Made by a program: the position numbers and the translations under genes. Below the pieces are notes generated by a model. It did no database searches, was not told the origin of the DNA, and saw only the letters and a program-made list of their open reading frames with translations. This document shows, in pieces, positions 7,389 through 13,241 of a stretch of DNA of 13,241 bases. The stretch's first letter is position 1. Each line of letters begins with the position of its first letter. Source of the DNA: RYN-433 sp036558265 (lineage in GTDB: Bacteria; Planctomycetota; Phycisphaerae; Tepidisphaerales; Tepidisphaeraceae); assembly GCA_036558265.1 (NCBI GenBank), contig DATBFY010000120.1, positions 1 through 13,241 of the forward strand, read 5' to 3'.

Positions 7389-7492
7389 CGTCATCCTGAG
7401 GGAGTTTCGACGACCGAAGGATCTGGCACCGAGCGGCGAACCGGGCCGATTCGCCAGTTCCCGCTGGATCCTTCGCTTCGCTCAGGATGACG
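7389..7492. repeat. 104-bp intergenic inverted repeat (cgtcatcctgag type)
   Basis: The outer arms are a perfect 12-bp inverted repeat: CGTCATCCTGAG (7389-7400) and CTCAGGATGACG (7481-7492). Inner arms CGAAGGATC (7415-7423) and GATCCTTCG (7467-7475) also pair perfectly, giving a two-tier stem with a loop of about 43 bases. The element lies between the GldG-like and DUF4340 genes and would fold in their shared transcript. I recall similar 'gtcatcctgag...gaaggatc' palindromes as dispersed noncoding repeats in several bacterial phyla. No transposase is present in the window. Confidence 0.75.
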
Positions 7493-7537
7493 CGTCGCGC
7501 GACCGCGACGAGGATTCCAGCAGGGCAATTCAACCTC

Positions 7538-9730
7538 TCAATCCCTGCGTTTCAGGTACACGAACGTCCCGGCCGCCAGGACCATCAGCGGCAGCGCGAC
7601 GATCAGCAATCCGACGCGCAACATTCCCAGCCGCGCGTCCGGGATCGCCTCCACCCGCGGCACCTCCAGCGCCATCGGGCTGATCGCGATCATCGTGTCC
7701 ATATTCGCCAGCCAGAAGACGCCGTTCACGAACAGCTCCGCGTTCCCCGGGAACCGGGCCACGAACCGCTCCTGCTGCCGCGACGCCGGGATGTTCGGGA
7801 TGCGAAGGTAGTCGTCCCGGGCGAACACCGAGCACCCGATCACGATCAGCCGGCCCTTGCCGTTGTCCTTCTCCGCGATCGCCCCGCCCCAGAACGGCCC
7901 GGCGATGTCCGGCGACCGCTCGTCCTTCGGGTTGAACGTCACCGCCTTGCCCTGCCGCAGCGAATCGAAATCCGTGTCGCCCCAGGTGCGCGGGTCGTTG
8001 GGGATCGGCAGGATCCGGGTCGTCTTCACGCCTTTGGCGTCAACCGTCTTCACCGGGATCACGGGCACCATCAGCCCGTCGAGCGAGCGCAGCGGCTTGG
8101 TCACCGGGTGGTCGCCGTAGTCGTTAACGATGAACACCGGCTGCTGCCGCTGCCATTCCATCGTGATGTCTTCCGAGCGGTGTCCCTCGCCGGCGACCTG
8201 GTCGTGCACCACGAGGTACTCGGGCTGGGTCTCGATGCCCCACTCCTTGAGGAAGTCCATCTTCTCGGTCTGCGGATCGACCAGCAGCATCGCCGTACCG
8301 CCGGCCTTGAGGTGCTCGTTGACCTTCGGGCCCAGCATGCCCGCCGACGGGTTCTGCATGAGCTGCCGCGGATCCTGCGGCGTGATCAGCACGATCCAGA
8401 CCGCGTCCTTGAGCTGCTCGTCGGTCGGCTCGGGGGGCAGCGGCATACCCTGCATCTGCATCTGCATCGCCTGCATCTGCCACTGGCCGCTCACGTCCTT
8501 GTCCAGCACCTCGATGCCGTAATCCCTCAACCGGTCCGCGACCTCGGTAAACGGGGCGCTGTAACCGGCCATGGGGATGGATGTCGCCGACGGCGGCCCG
8601 CCCGAGCGGATGAATGCGACCTTGCGCTTCTCTTTTGCGGTCAGCGTGTAGACCGCGGTGCTGATCTGCTGCTCGCCCGCGAACCGCGGCTTGAGCTTGC
8701 CGTCCGCCGTCCCGATCATCCGGTTCGCCGCGTCGCTCTTGAAGATCGCCGTGGACGGCAGGACCTTCATGTCGTTCTCAGCCAACACCGCGATCGAGTT
8801 GGTCTTGTTCTGCCGCAGCTCGTCGAGCTGCTTGAGCTCGCCCAACCCGCTGATCTTCTTCAAAAGGTCGTCCGACGCCTTCTTCATCGCCTCGTAGCGC
8901 GGCTCGGCGGAGACGATGTAATCCTTGAATTCCTTGGGCGTCTTCGCGTCGTCCTTGGCGGTCTTGAACGCCTTGAGCACGCTGTCCACGCGGTCGTTCA
9001 ACCCTTCGAGCCCCGAGCGGATCTGGTCCGCCGCCCCCTTGTAGTCCGGGACCTTGAGCTCGAGCTGCTTCTTCACGTTCCGCTGGATCTCGTCCAGCAG
9101 CGCCGGGAAGATCTCGACCGTGACCACCACCTCGCCCATCATCCGCGCCATCTTCTGGTCGGCGATCTTGGGGCTGGCCTTCTTGAGCGCGTCGATCTCC
9201 TCCTTCGACAGCTTGTTGATCTGGTCGAGCGTCCCCGGGTAGGCCGACATCACCTCTTCGTACTTCTTGTAGTCGTTGCCGTATTTCCTGGCGACGTCGT
9301 TGAAGAGCTTGTCCACCTTCGACGGCTCGGTGATCGGGTCGATCATCTCGACGCTGATCTTGCCGTTGGACTTGGTCTGGTACTCCTGTAAGAGGTCCGC
9401 CACCTCCTGGTAGCGCACCGAGGGGTCGTCCTCCTTGATCCGCGTCTCCTGCTCCTGCTTGGCCTTGGTGAAGAGCCCCACGATGTGCACCTTCTGCGGC
9501 AGGTTGCCGATCAGGTTCACCGTCTGCGGCTTGAGGCTGTAGGCGCCGGCGGCGGTGGTGTCCTTGCGCCAGCCGATGCGGCCGGCGATGTAGACCACCA
9601 GCCCCGCCAGCAGCAGCACAACCACCACGCTCAGGGCGACGTTCGCCCCGTACTTGACCCAGCGCTCCTGCTGGGTTTCGGGTCGGAAGTCAGGGCCCTT
9701 GGTCGAACTCTTCTTTTCCGTATCTGCCAT
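7538..9730 (-). CDS. GldG-like auxiliary protein of an ABC-2 type transporter
   Basis: A 730-residue protein with the GldG / ABC_transp_aux layout: a short cytoplasmic N-terminus, a membrane helix (29-51), a long periplasmic region and a C-terminal membrane helix (701-725) ending in KRRD. The N-terminal periplasmic part has the family pattern of sensing/thioredoxin-like strands (AYSLKPQTVNLIGNLPQKV, 63-81). A charged, helix-rich insert at about 140-310 is probably coiled-coil. The second domain (about 366-640) includes AVWIVLITPQDP (443-454) and GGTAMLLVDP (477-486), the GATase-like fold typical of the family. A Met/Gln run (416-429) interrupts this domain. GldG works with an ATPase and permease in gliding and secretion in Bacteroidetes; homologues in non-gliding bacteria have unknown cargo. 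The gene follows the permease by 45 bases. The ATG at 9730 was chosen as the first start before the helix. Confidence 0.85.
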   Translation of the reverse strand: MADTEKKSSTKGPDFRPETQQERWVKYGANVALSVVVVLLLAGLVVYIAGRIGWRKDTTAAGAYSLKPQTVNLIGNLPQKVHIVGLFTKAKQEQETRIKEDDPSVRYQEVADLLQEYQTKSNGKISVEMIDPITEPSKVDKLFNDVARKYGNDYKKYEEVMSAYPGTLDQINKLSKEEIDALKKASPKIADQKMARMMGEVVVTVEIFPALLDEIQRNVKKQLELKVPDYKGAADQIRSGLEGLNDRVDSVLKAFKTAKDDAKTPKEFKDYIVSAEPRYEAMKKASDDLLKKISGLGELKQLDELRQNKTNSIAVLAENDMKVLPSTAIFKSDAANRMIGTADGKLKPRFAGEQQISTAVYTLTAKEKRKVAFIRSGGPPSATSIPMAGYSAPFTEVADRLRDYGIEVLDKDVSGQWQMQAMQMQMQGMPLPPEPTDEQLKDAVWIVLITPQDPRQLMQNPSAGMLGPKVNEHLKAGGTAMLLVDPQTEKMDFLKEWGIETQPEYLVVHDQVAGEGHRSEDITMEWQRQQPVFIVNDYGDHPVTKPLRSLDGLMVPVIPVKTVDAKGVKTTRILPIPNDPRTWGDTDFDSLRQGKAVTFNPKDERSPDIAGPFWGGAIAEKDNGKGRLIVIGCSVFARDDYLRIPNIPASRQQERFVARFPGNAELFVNGVFWLANMDTMIAISPMALEVPRVEAIPDARLGMLRVGLLIVALPLMVLAAGTFVYLKRRD

Positions 9731-9744
9731 TTCAGCGTCTCAAC

Positions 9745-9765
9745 TGGGAACCTGGAACTCGGAAC
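9745..9765. repeat. Three tandem 7-bp units (NNGGAAC) in the permease-GldG gap
   Basis: TGGGAAC (9745-9751), CTGGAAC (9752-9758) and TCGGAAC (9759-9765) are three consecutive 7-base units sharing GGAAC. They occupy about half of the 45-base gap between the permease and the GldG-like gene. On the transcribed strand they read GTTCCNN three times, shortly before the GldG ribosome-binding region. Function is unknown; chance similarity is possible at this length. Confidence 0.5.
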
Positions 9766-9775
9766 GAAAACCCTT

Positions 9776-10591
9776 CTACTTCCACCGCCGCGATTCCAAC
9801 ACTTTCACCGTGAAAAACAAAAATGCCGCCGTCGCCACGATGAAGAACACCACGTGCGAAAAATCGATCACGCCCTTGCTGAAATCCGCGTACCGCGCGT
9901 ACACCGCCTGCCCGACGACCCGCCGCCAGAAATCTCCCAGTGTCGCCCAGGCGCCCACGAGCCAGGGCACGATCGTGATCAGCGCCAGGATCGCGAACGC
10001 CGACACCGCCGCCACTACCTGGCTTCGCGTCAAGGACGAGCAGAACAGGCTCACCGCGACGAACAGCGACGCCGCGAGGATCATCCCCACGTAGCCGCTG
10101 AACACCGGCCCCAGGTCCAGCCGCGGGTTGGCGAAGATCGCCAGGATCACCACGTAGATCAGCGTGGGCGCCAGCAGTACGCCGATGAAGCCCATCGAGC
10201 CGAGGTATTTGCCGATCACGACATCGCTGTCGGTCACCGGCGCGGTCATCAGCGTCTCGATCGTGCCCGAGGCCCACTCCTGCGAGATCGAGCCCATGCA
10301 CAGCATGGGCACGACGAAGCAGAGGAACCACAACATCGAGTCGAAGAGATGCCGCATCATCGCGGGCTGGCCAGGGTCGAAGTCCTGGTAGAACGCCAGG
10401 CCGCAGGCGAGCAGGAAGAGCATCATCGCGACATACGCGATGGGCGAGATGAAGTAGCTGAACAGCTCGCGGCGGCCGATCACCAGTGCGCGAGCCCCGA
10501 ATCCCGGCGCTCGCGCGGGCGTCCGCGCCTTGGCATCCCCGCCGGCGCTGGCGACGTTGACGTGTTCGTTGACAGTTGTCGTTGTGCTCAT
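9776..10591 (-). CDS. ABC-2 type permease (GldF-like)
   Basis: A 271-residue inner-membrane permease of the ABC-2 superfamily with about six membrane segments (roughly 47-66, 85-102, 130-152, 165-184, 191-213 and 244-263). The N-terminal 35 residues are polar and Thr/Ala-rich. The signature between TM2 and TM3, QEWASGTIETLMTAPVTD (104-121), is the hallmark of GldF/NosY-like permeases. It presumably dimerises and pairs with the ATPase encoded upstream, with GldG-like and DUF4340 proteins as periplasmic partners. Start: the ATG at 10591 has a weak GAG a few bases upstream; no better start exists. The gap to the ATPase gene is 75 bases and holds a near-palindrome. The transported substrate cannot be inferred. 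Confidence 0.88.
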   Translation of the reverse strand: MSTTTTVNEHVNVASAGGDAKARTPARAPGFGARALVIGRRELFSYFISPIAYVAMMLFLLACGLAFYQDFDPGQPAMMRHLFDSMLWFLCFVVPMLCMGSISQEWASGTIETLMTAPVTDSDVVIGKYLGSMGFIGVLLAPTLIYVVILAIFANPRLDLGPVFSGYVGMILAASLFVAVSLFCSSLTRSQVVAAVSAFAILALITIVPWLVGAWATLGDFWRRVVGQAVYARYADFSKGVIDFSHVVFFIVATAAFLFFTVKVLESRRWK

Positions 10592-10609
10592 GTTTCTCGT
10601 TTCTCGTAG

Positions 10610-10626
10610 GGTGGGCTAAGCCCACC
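10610..10626. repeat. 17-bp near-palindrome between ATPase and permease genes
   Basis: GGTGGGCT (10610-10617) and AGCCCACC (10619-10626) form a perfect 8-bp stem around a single A. It lies in the 75-base gap between the ATPase and permease genes. It could fold as a small hairpin only with a few bases opened to make a loop, or act as a protein site on DNA. I recall related 'agggtgggctaagccc' motifs as common intergenic sequences in planctomycetes. No T-run follows on either strand, so it is not a terminator. Confidence 0.55.
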
Positions 10627-10666
10627 AGTTCGCGCGACACGTGCGGCATCCCGCATCGCGCGCGCG

Positions 10667-11635
10667 TTACTCCGCGCCCTTCCCCTGCGCCTGCTGCGCC
10701 GTCACCTGCACGAAGAATTCTTCCAGCGTCGCGTGCTCCAGCCGGATCTCGCGCAGGGGCCAGCCGTTGCGGATGACCGTGCTGGCGACCTCTTCGCGGA
10801 TGTCCTGTCCGTCGCGCGGCCGCAGGGCGAACGTGAGGTAACTGCGGTCGTTGCTGGCGCCGTCGCCGTTCACGGCCTCGACCTTCTGCACGCCGTTGAC
10901 GCGGGACAGGGCGCTTTCGACCTCGCGCGCGGGGCCCTTGCACTCGACCAGCACCCGCGCCTGCATCCGACGGCTGCCGCGGAGTTCTTCGGGCGTGCCC
11001 TGAGCCACGATGCGCCCGCTGGCGATCACCACCGCGCGGTCGCAGACGGCTTCGACCTCGGGCAGGATGTGTGTGGAGAGGATCACGGTGTGGTCGCCGC
11101 CCAGGTCCCGGATCAGCTTGCGCGTCTCGCGGATCTGCGTCGGGTCCAGGCCGACCGTCGGCTCGTCCAGGATCAACACCGCCGGGTTGTGCAGCAGCGC
11201 ATCCGCCAGGCCCGTGCGCTGTCGAAAACCCTTCGAAAGGTGCCCGATCACGCGCCGGCGGACGTTGCCGAGCCAGCACCGCTCGACCACGTAATCGATC
11301 CGCTTCCTGCGGCTGGGCCGATCCATCCCGCGAAGCCGCCCGCGGAAATCGAGGTACTCCTCAACCTTCATTTCGGGGTAAAGCGGGGTGTTCTCGGGGA
11401 GATACCCCAGGTTCTCGCGCACCTCGTGCGACTGGTGGAAGATGTCGAAGCCGTTGACCGTGGCGGACCCACTGGTGGGGGGCAGGTAACAGGTCAGCAT
11501 CTTGAGGGTGGTGGATTTCCCGGCGCCGTTGGGCCCCAGGAATCCGACGATTTGCCCCTTGGAAACTTCAAAGCTGATGTGGTCCACGGCCAGCACGTGG
11601 CCGTATTCCTTGGTCAGTTGCGAAACGGATATCAC
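10667..11635 (-). CDS. ABC transporter ATP-binding protein (GldA-like)
   Basis: A 322-residue cytoplasmic ATPase that should power the permease encoded next. Walker A is GPNGAGKST (34-42). The signature is LSKGFRQR (133-140), the LSKGxRQR variant common in GldA/NosF-type proteins in place of LSGGQ. Walker B is VLILDEP (153-159), with the D-loop GLDP (162-165), and the H-loop histidine is His189 in STH. The Q-loop region is near GYLPE (77-81). Residues 222-322 form the C-terminal extension of this subfamily (DUF4162-like), ending ATLEEFFVQVTAQ. The start is GTG at 11635, with GAGGT about seven bases upstream. It is the first gene of the ABC cluster, after a promoter-like sequence in the 136-base gap behind the exonuclease gene. 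Confidence 0.92.
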   Translation of the reverse strand: MISVSQLTKEYGHVLAVDHISFEVSKGQIVGFLGPNGAGKSTTLKMLTCYLPPTSGSATVNGFDIFHQSHEVRENLGYLPENTPLYPEMKVEEYLDFRGRLRGMDRPSRRKRIDYVVERCWLGNVRRRVIGHLSKGFRQRTGLADALLHNPAVLILDEPTVGLDPTQIRETRKLIRDLGGDHTVILSTHILPEVEAVCDRAVVIASGRIVAQGTPEELRGSRRMQARVLVECKGPAREVESALSRVNGVQKVEAVNGDGASNDRSYLTFALRPRDGQDIREEVASTVIRNGWPLREIRLEHATLEEFFVQVTAQQAQGKGAE

Positions 11636-11746
11636 GTGGTCAACCTCGTTTTAGCTCGTGCCCGTGTGTTCGTCGTAACCCACCCTTGTGACTCGACACC
11701 CCCGCCTTGGGCGCCCGGACTGCCGCCACGACGAGTCGATGGAAAA

Positions 11747-11775
11747 TACGTATGACGACCCAAGGACGTTGTCAA
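11747..11775 (-). promoter_or_regulatory. Candidate sigma-70-type promoter of the ABC cluster
   Basis: On the minus strand a perfect -35 TTGACA (11775-11770) is followed after 17 bases by TACGTA (11752-11747), inside an AT-richer patch about 110 bases upstream of the ATPase GTG start. The -35 box overlaps the TGA stop of the exonuclease gene. The -10 match is weak, keeping only the first TA; TATTTT at 11748-11743 is an alternative with poorer spacing. If real, it makes the ABC cluster a transcription unit separate from the FabZ-like and exonuclease genes. The rest of 11636-11746 shows nothing recognisable. Confidence 0.45.
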
Positions 11776-12626
11776 GTATTCCCGACCTCGATCCGACTGA
11801 GCTGGACGATCCGCTCCAGCTTGAACGTCCGCTGCGCCCCGCGCAACTGGCAATGCGCGACCAGCATCAGCTCCCCCTTCACGCGCCTGACGTGCATCGG
11901 CTGGATCACCCGCTGTGTTCGCGCCTCCCGAGCGTCCAGATATTCCATCATCACCGGCCGACGCATCTCCAGCGCCTCTTCGAGCTCAAGCGGCAGCAGG
12001 CTCTCGCGCGGGTTGGCGGGCAACAGGCCCATCTTGCCCCCCTGCGCCAAAAGCGCGTCGCAAAGTTGAAGGCCCCAGCCGCCGATGGGGTCGAGGAGCT
12101 TCTCGAAGACGCCGAAGGTCGTTCGAACGTCGGCCAGGGCGCGGTGGGCGACCGTTGGGAACACGCCCAGGCGTGGGGCAAGCGTTTGCAGACCGTTGCC
12201 GCCCCGGCCGAAGCGGCGCCGGGCGATGCGCACGGTGTCCATCACTGGTACGTCACCGATGGCCTGGACGATCTCCTGCCCGCTTCGGCGGAACTCCTTG
12301 CGGAGAAACCCGAGGTCGAACCGGACGTTGTGCCCGACGACCAGTGCGCCGCGCAGCAGGTCGAGCATGCGGGGCAGTTCGTCGGCGAAGGTGGGCTGGC
12401 CGGTGACCATGTCCTGGCTGATGCCGGTCAGGACGGTCACGCCGGCGCTGATGCGTCGCTGGGGGTCGAGCAGGCGCTGGTATTCGGCTACCACTTGGCC
12501 GTTCTCGACCCTGGCGATGCCGATCTCAATCACCCGGTGACCGAAGTCGGCGCTGGCGCCGGTGGTCTCGACGTCCACGAAGGCGAGCGAGAGGTCTCGC
12601 AGAGGTTGCAAGAGGGAGAACGACAA
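11772..12626 (-). CDS. DEDDh 3'-5' exonuclease (DnaQ-like) fused to a C-terminal WYL domain
   Basis: Numbered from the TTG at 12626 this is a 284-residue protein. Residues 13-180 form a DnaQ/PolC-epsilon-type exonuclease that should degrade DNA or RNA from the 3' end with two metal ions. ExoI is DVETTG (Asp18, Glu20), ExoII is GHNVRFDLGFL (Asp104), and ExoIII is HRALADVRTT (His161, Asp166), so all five catalytic residues are present. Residues 222-279 resemble a WYL domain, a ligand- or nucleic-acid-sensing module usually found in helix-turn-helix regulators: RPVMMEYLD, then IQPMHVRRVKGELMLVAHC and RTFKLERIVQL. No helix-turn-helix is present. Start is uncertain: the open frame reaches a TTG at 12689 (305 residues), which has AGGGA upstream but overlaps the previous gene by 50 bases; TTG at 12626 avoids this and leaves a normal-length N-terminus. 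Confidence 0.85.
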   Translation of the reverse strand: MSFSLLQPLRDLSLAFVDVETTGASADFGHRVIEIGIARVENGQVVAEYQRLLDPQRRISAGVTVLTGISQDMVTGQPTFADELPRMLDLLRGALVVGHNVRFDLGFLRKEFRRSGQEIVQAIGDVPVMDTVRIARRRFGRGGNGLQTLAPRLGVFPTVAHRALADVRTTFGVFEKLLDPIGGWGLQLCDALLAQGGKMGLLPANPRESLLPLELEEALEMRRPVMMEYLDAREARTQRVIQPMHVRRVKGELMLVAHCQLRGAQRTFKLERIVQLSRIEVGNT

Positions 12627-12639
12627 CTCGTTGCCGACC

Positions 12640-13113
12640 CTAAAATTGCGTCCCCGTAATCTGCGCTTCAAACGCCATTGAGCCGTCAACGATTCCCTGG
12701 ACGTTGCAGCAGACCCGGCGGTGGCGATCCCAGAGCTTCTTGCCGAGGAGATAGAGGCGTTGGCCGGGGAGTACGGGAGAGCGGAATTTCACCCCATCCA
12801 CGCCACCGAAGCCGATGAATCCTTGCCATCGAAGAAACGTGCGGGTGTAAAAGGAGGCGAGCTGGGCGCCGGCTTCGATCATCAGCACCCCGGGGAAGAG
12901 CGGCCGGCCGGGGATGTGGCCGGCGACCCAGAACTCGTTGTCTTTTACGTCTTTATAGCCAATGATTTCCCCCTGGTCGGGGTTGGCGTGGACGATGGCG
13001 TTGAGCATCTCCATGTCGCCGCGCTGGGGGTTGGCCTGGCGAATGGCCTCCTGATCGAAGAGGGTGCGATCGAGGTCCAAGGGGGCGATGTCGAAGAGGT
13101 ATTGGGGGGGCAT
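12640..13113 (-). CDS. FabZ-like 3-hydroxyacyl-ACP dehydratase (hotdog fold)
   Basis: A 157-residue cytoplasmic protein of the FabA/FabZ hotdog family. These enzymes dehydrate 3-hydroxyacyl-ACP in type II fatty-acid synthesis. The active-site stretch GHIPGRPLFPGVLMIEAGAQ (65-84) keeps the catalytic His66 and Glu80. VKFRSPVLPGQRLYL (108-122) is the usual following strand, with Phe-Arg and the PG turn. Length matches FabZ (about 140-160). The N-terminal 40 residues (PQYLFDIAPLDLDRTLFDQ) are longer and differ from housekeeping FabZ, so it may be a planctomycete paralogue with another acyl substrate. The ATG at 13113 is the only start before an in-frame stop and has a pyrimidine-rich leader with no Shine-Dalgarno site. 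The exonuclease gene follows directly and may overlap it. Confidence 0.85.
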   Translation of the reverse strand: MPPQYLFDIAPLDLDRTLFDQEAIRQANPQRGDMEMLNAIVHANPDQGEIIGYKDVKDNEFWVAGHIPGRPLFPGVLMIEAGAQLASFYTRTFLRWQGFIGFGGVDGVKFRSPVLPGQRLYLLGKKLWDRHRRVCCNVQGIVDGSMAFEAQITGTQF

Positions 13114-13170
13114 GAGAGGGAGAAGCGGCCGTGGCCGGGCCGGCTAAACAAGGATTTGATAAAAGGCGGA

Positions 13171-13198
13171 GGGGGCGAACTGAAGGGAGTTCGCCCCC
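13171..13198 (-). terminator. 11-bp perfect hairpin upstream of the FabZ-like gene, possible terminator
   Basis: GGGGGCGAACT (13171-13181) pairs perfectly with AGTTCGCCCCC (13188-13198) around a 6-base loop GAAGGG. On the minus strand the stem is followed by TCCGCC and then TTTTATC, so it could terminate a minus-strand gene beyond the window edge. The T-run is short and displaced by about seven bases, so termination is only plausible; an attenuator of the FabZ-like gene is an alternative. Nothing else is recognisable in 13114-13241. Confidence 0.5.
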
Positions 13199-13241
13199 TG
13201 TGCGCGATGCTCGATACCTGGATTGACCCCGTGGGTCTTTA

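Noticed and set aside
7487..9391. 634-residue open frame on the plus strand, antisense to the GldG-like gene
   Set aside because: It is Arg/His/Asp/Leu-rich with no recognisable domain, and it lies opposite a well-supported gene. This is the usual mirror-frame artefact of high-GC coding DNA.
1..13241. CRISPR array, insertion sequence, prophage or toxin-antitoxin locus
   Set aside because: No regularly spaced direct repeats, transposase, integrase or phage genes were found on either strand. The repeats seen are short, non-coding hairpin elements.

Overview
The window is about 13.2 kb of high-GC bacterial DNA. It most resembles a planctomycete of the class Phycisphaerae (Tepidisphaera/Humisphaera-like). 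The grounds are a prenyltransferase-fold + DUF4159 protein, a GldA/GldF/GldG + DUF4340 cluster, Thr/Pro/Ala-rich linkers, frequent GTG/TTG starts and weak Shine-Dalgarno sites. The taxonomic call is an inference from gene content and style, not from a marker gene.

Layout. Positions 1-28 look like the 3' end of a tRNA, possibly tRNA-His, cut by the window edge. One plus-strand gene follows: a Cof/HAD-IIB sugar-phosphatase-like hydrolase (263-1144), closed by a strong intrinsic terminator (1250-1288). Everything from 1344 to 13113 is on the minus strand. In transcription order (right to left) the genes are: a FabZ-like hotdog dehydratase (13113-12640); a DEDDh exonuclease fused to a WYL domain (12626-11772); a GldA-type ABC ATPase (11635-10667); a GldF-type ABC-2 permease (10591-9776); a GldG-type auxiliary protein (9730-7538); a DUF4340 protein (7302-5677); the queuosine enzyme QueF (5759-5295), overlapping the DUF4340 gene; an S49 signal-peptide-peptidase-like protease SppA (5174-3900); and a secreted or periplasmic prenyltransferase-fold protein with two DUF4159-like modules (3863-1344).

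How the genes fit together. The core is a four-gene ABC exporter-like complex (ATPase, permease, large two-TM periplasmic GldG, membrane-anchored DUF4340) whose cargo is unknown. It probably starts at a promoter-like TTGACA-N17-TACGTA that overlaps the stop codon of the exonuclease gene. SppA and the DUF4159 protein form a second envelope-related pair, with a perfect TATAAT box upstream. QueF is a conserved tRNA-modification enzyme wedged between the two groups; its coding region starts 83 bases inside the DUF4340 gene.

The gaps inside the ABC cluster each hold a different small repeat: a heptamer triplet (9745-9765), a 17-bp near-palindrome (10610-10626), and a compound of two GC-rich hairpin units plus a 104-bp inverted repeat (7315-7492). 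No IS element, CRISPR array, prophage gene or known defence locus was seen. The most interesting items are the exonuclease-WYL fusion, the tandem DUF4159/terpene-cyclase-fold protein, the QueF overlap and the intergenic repeats.
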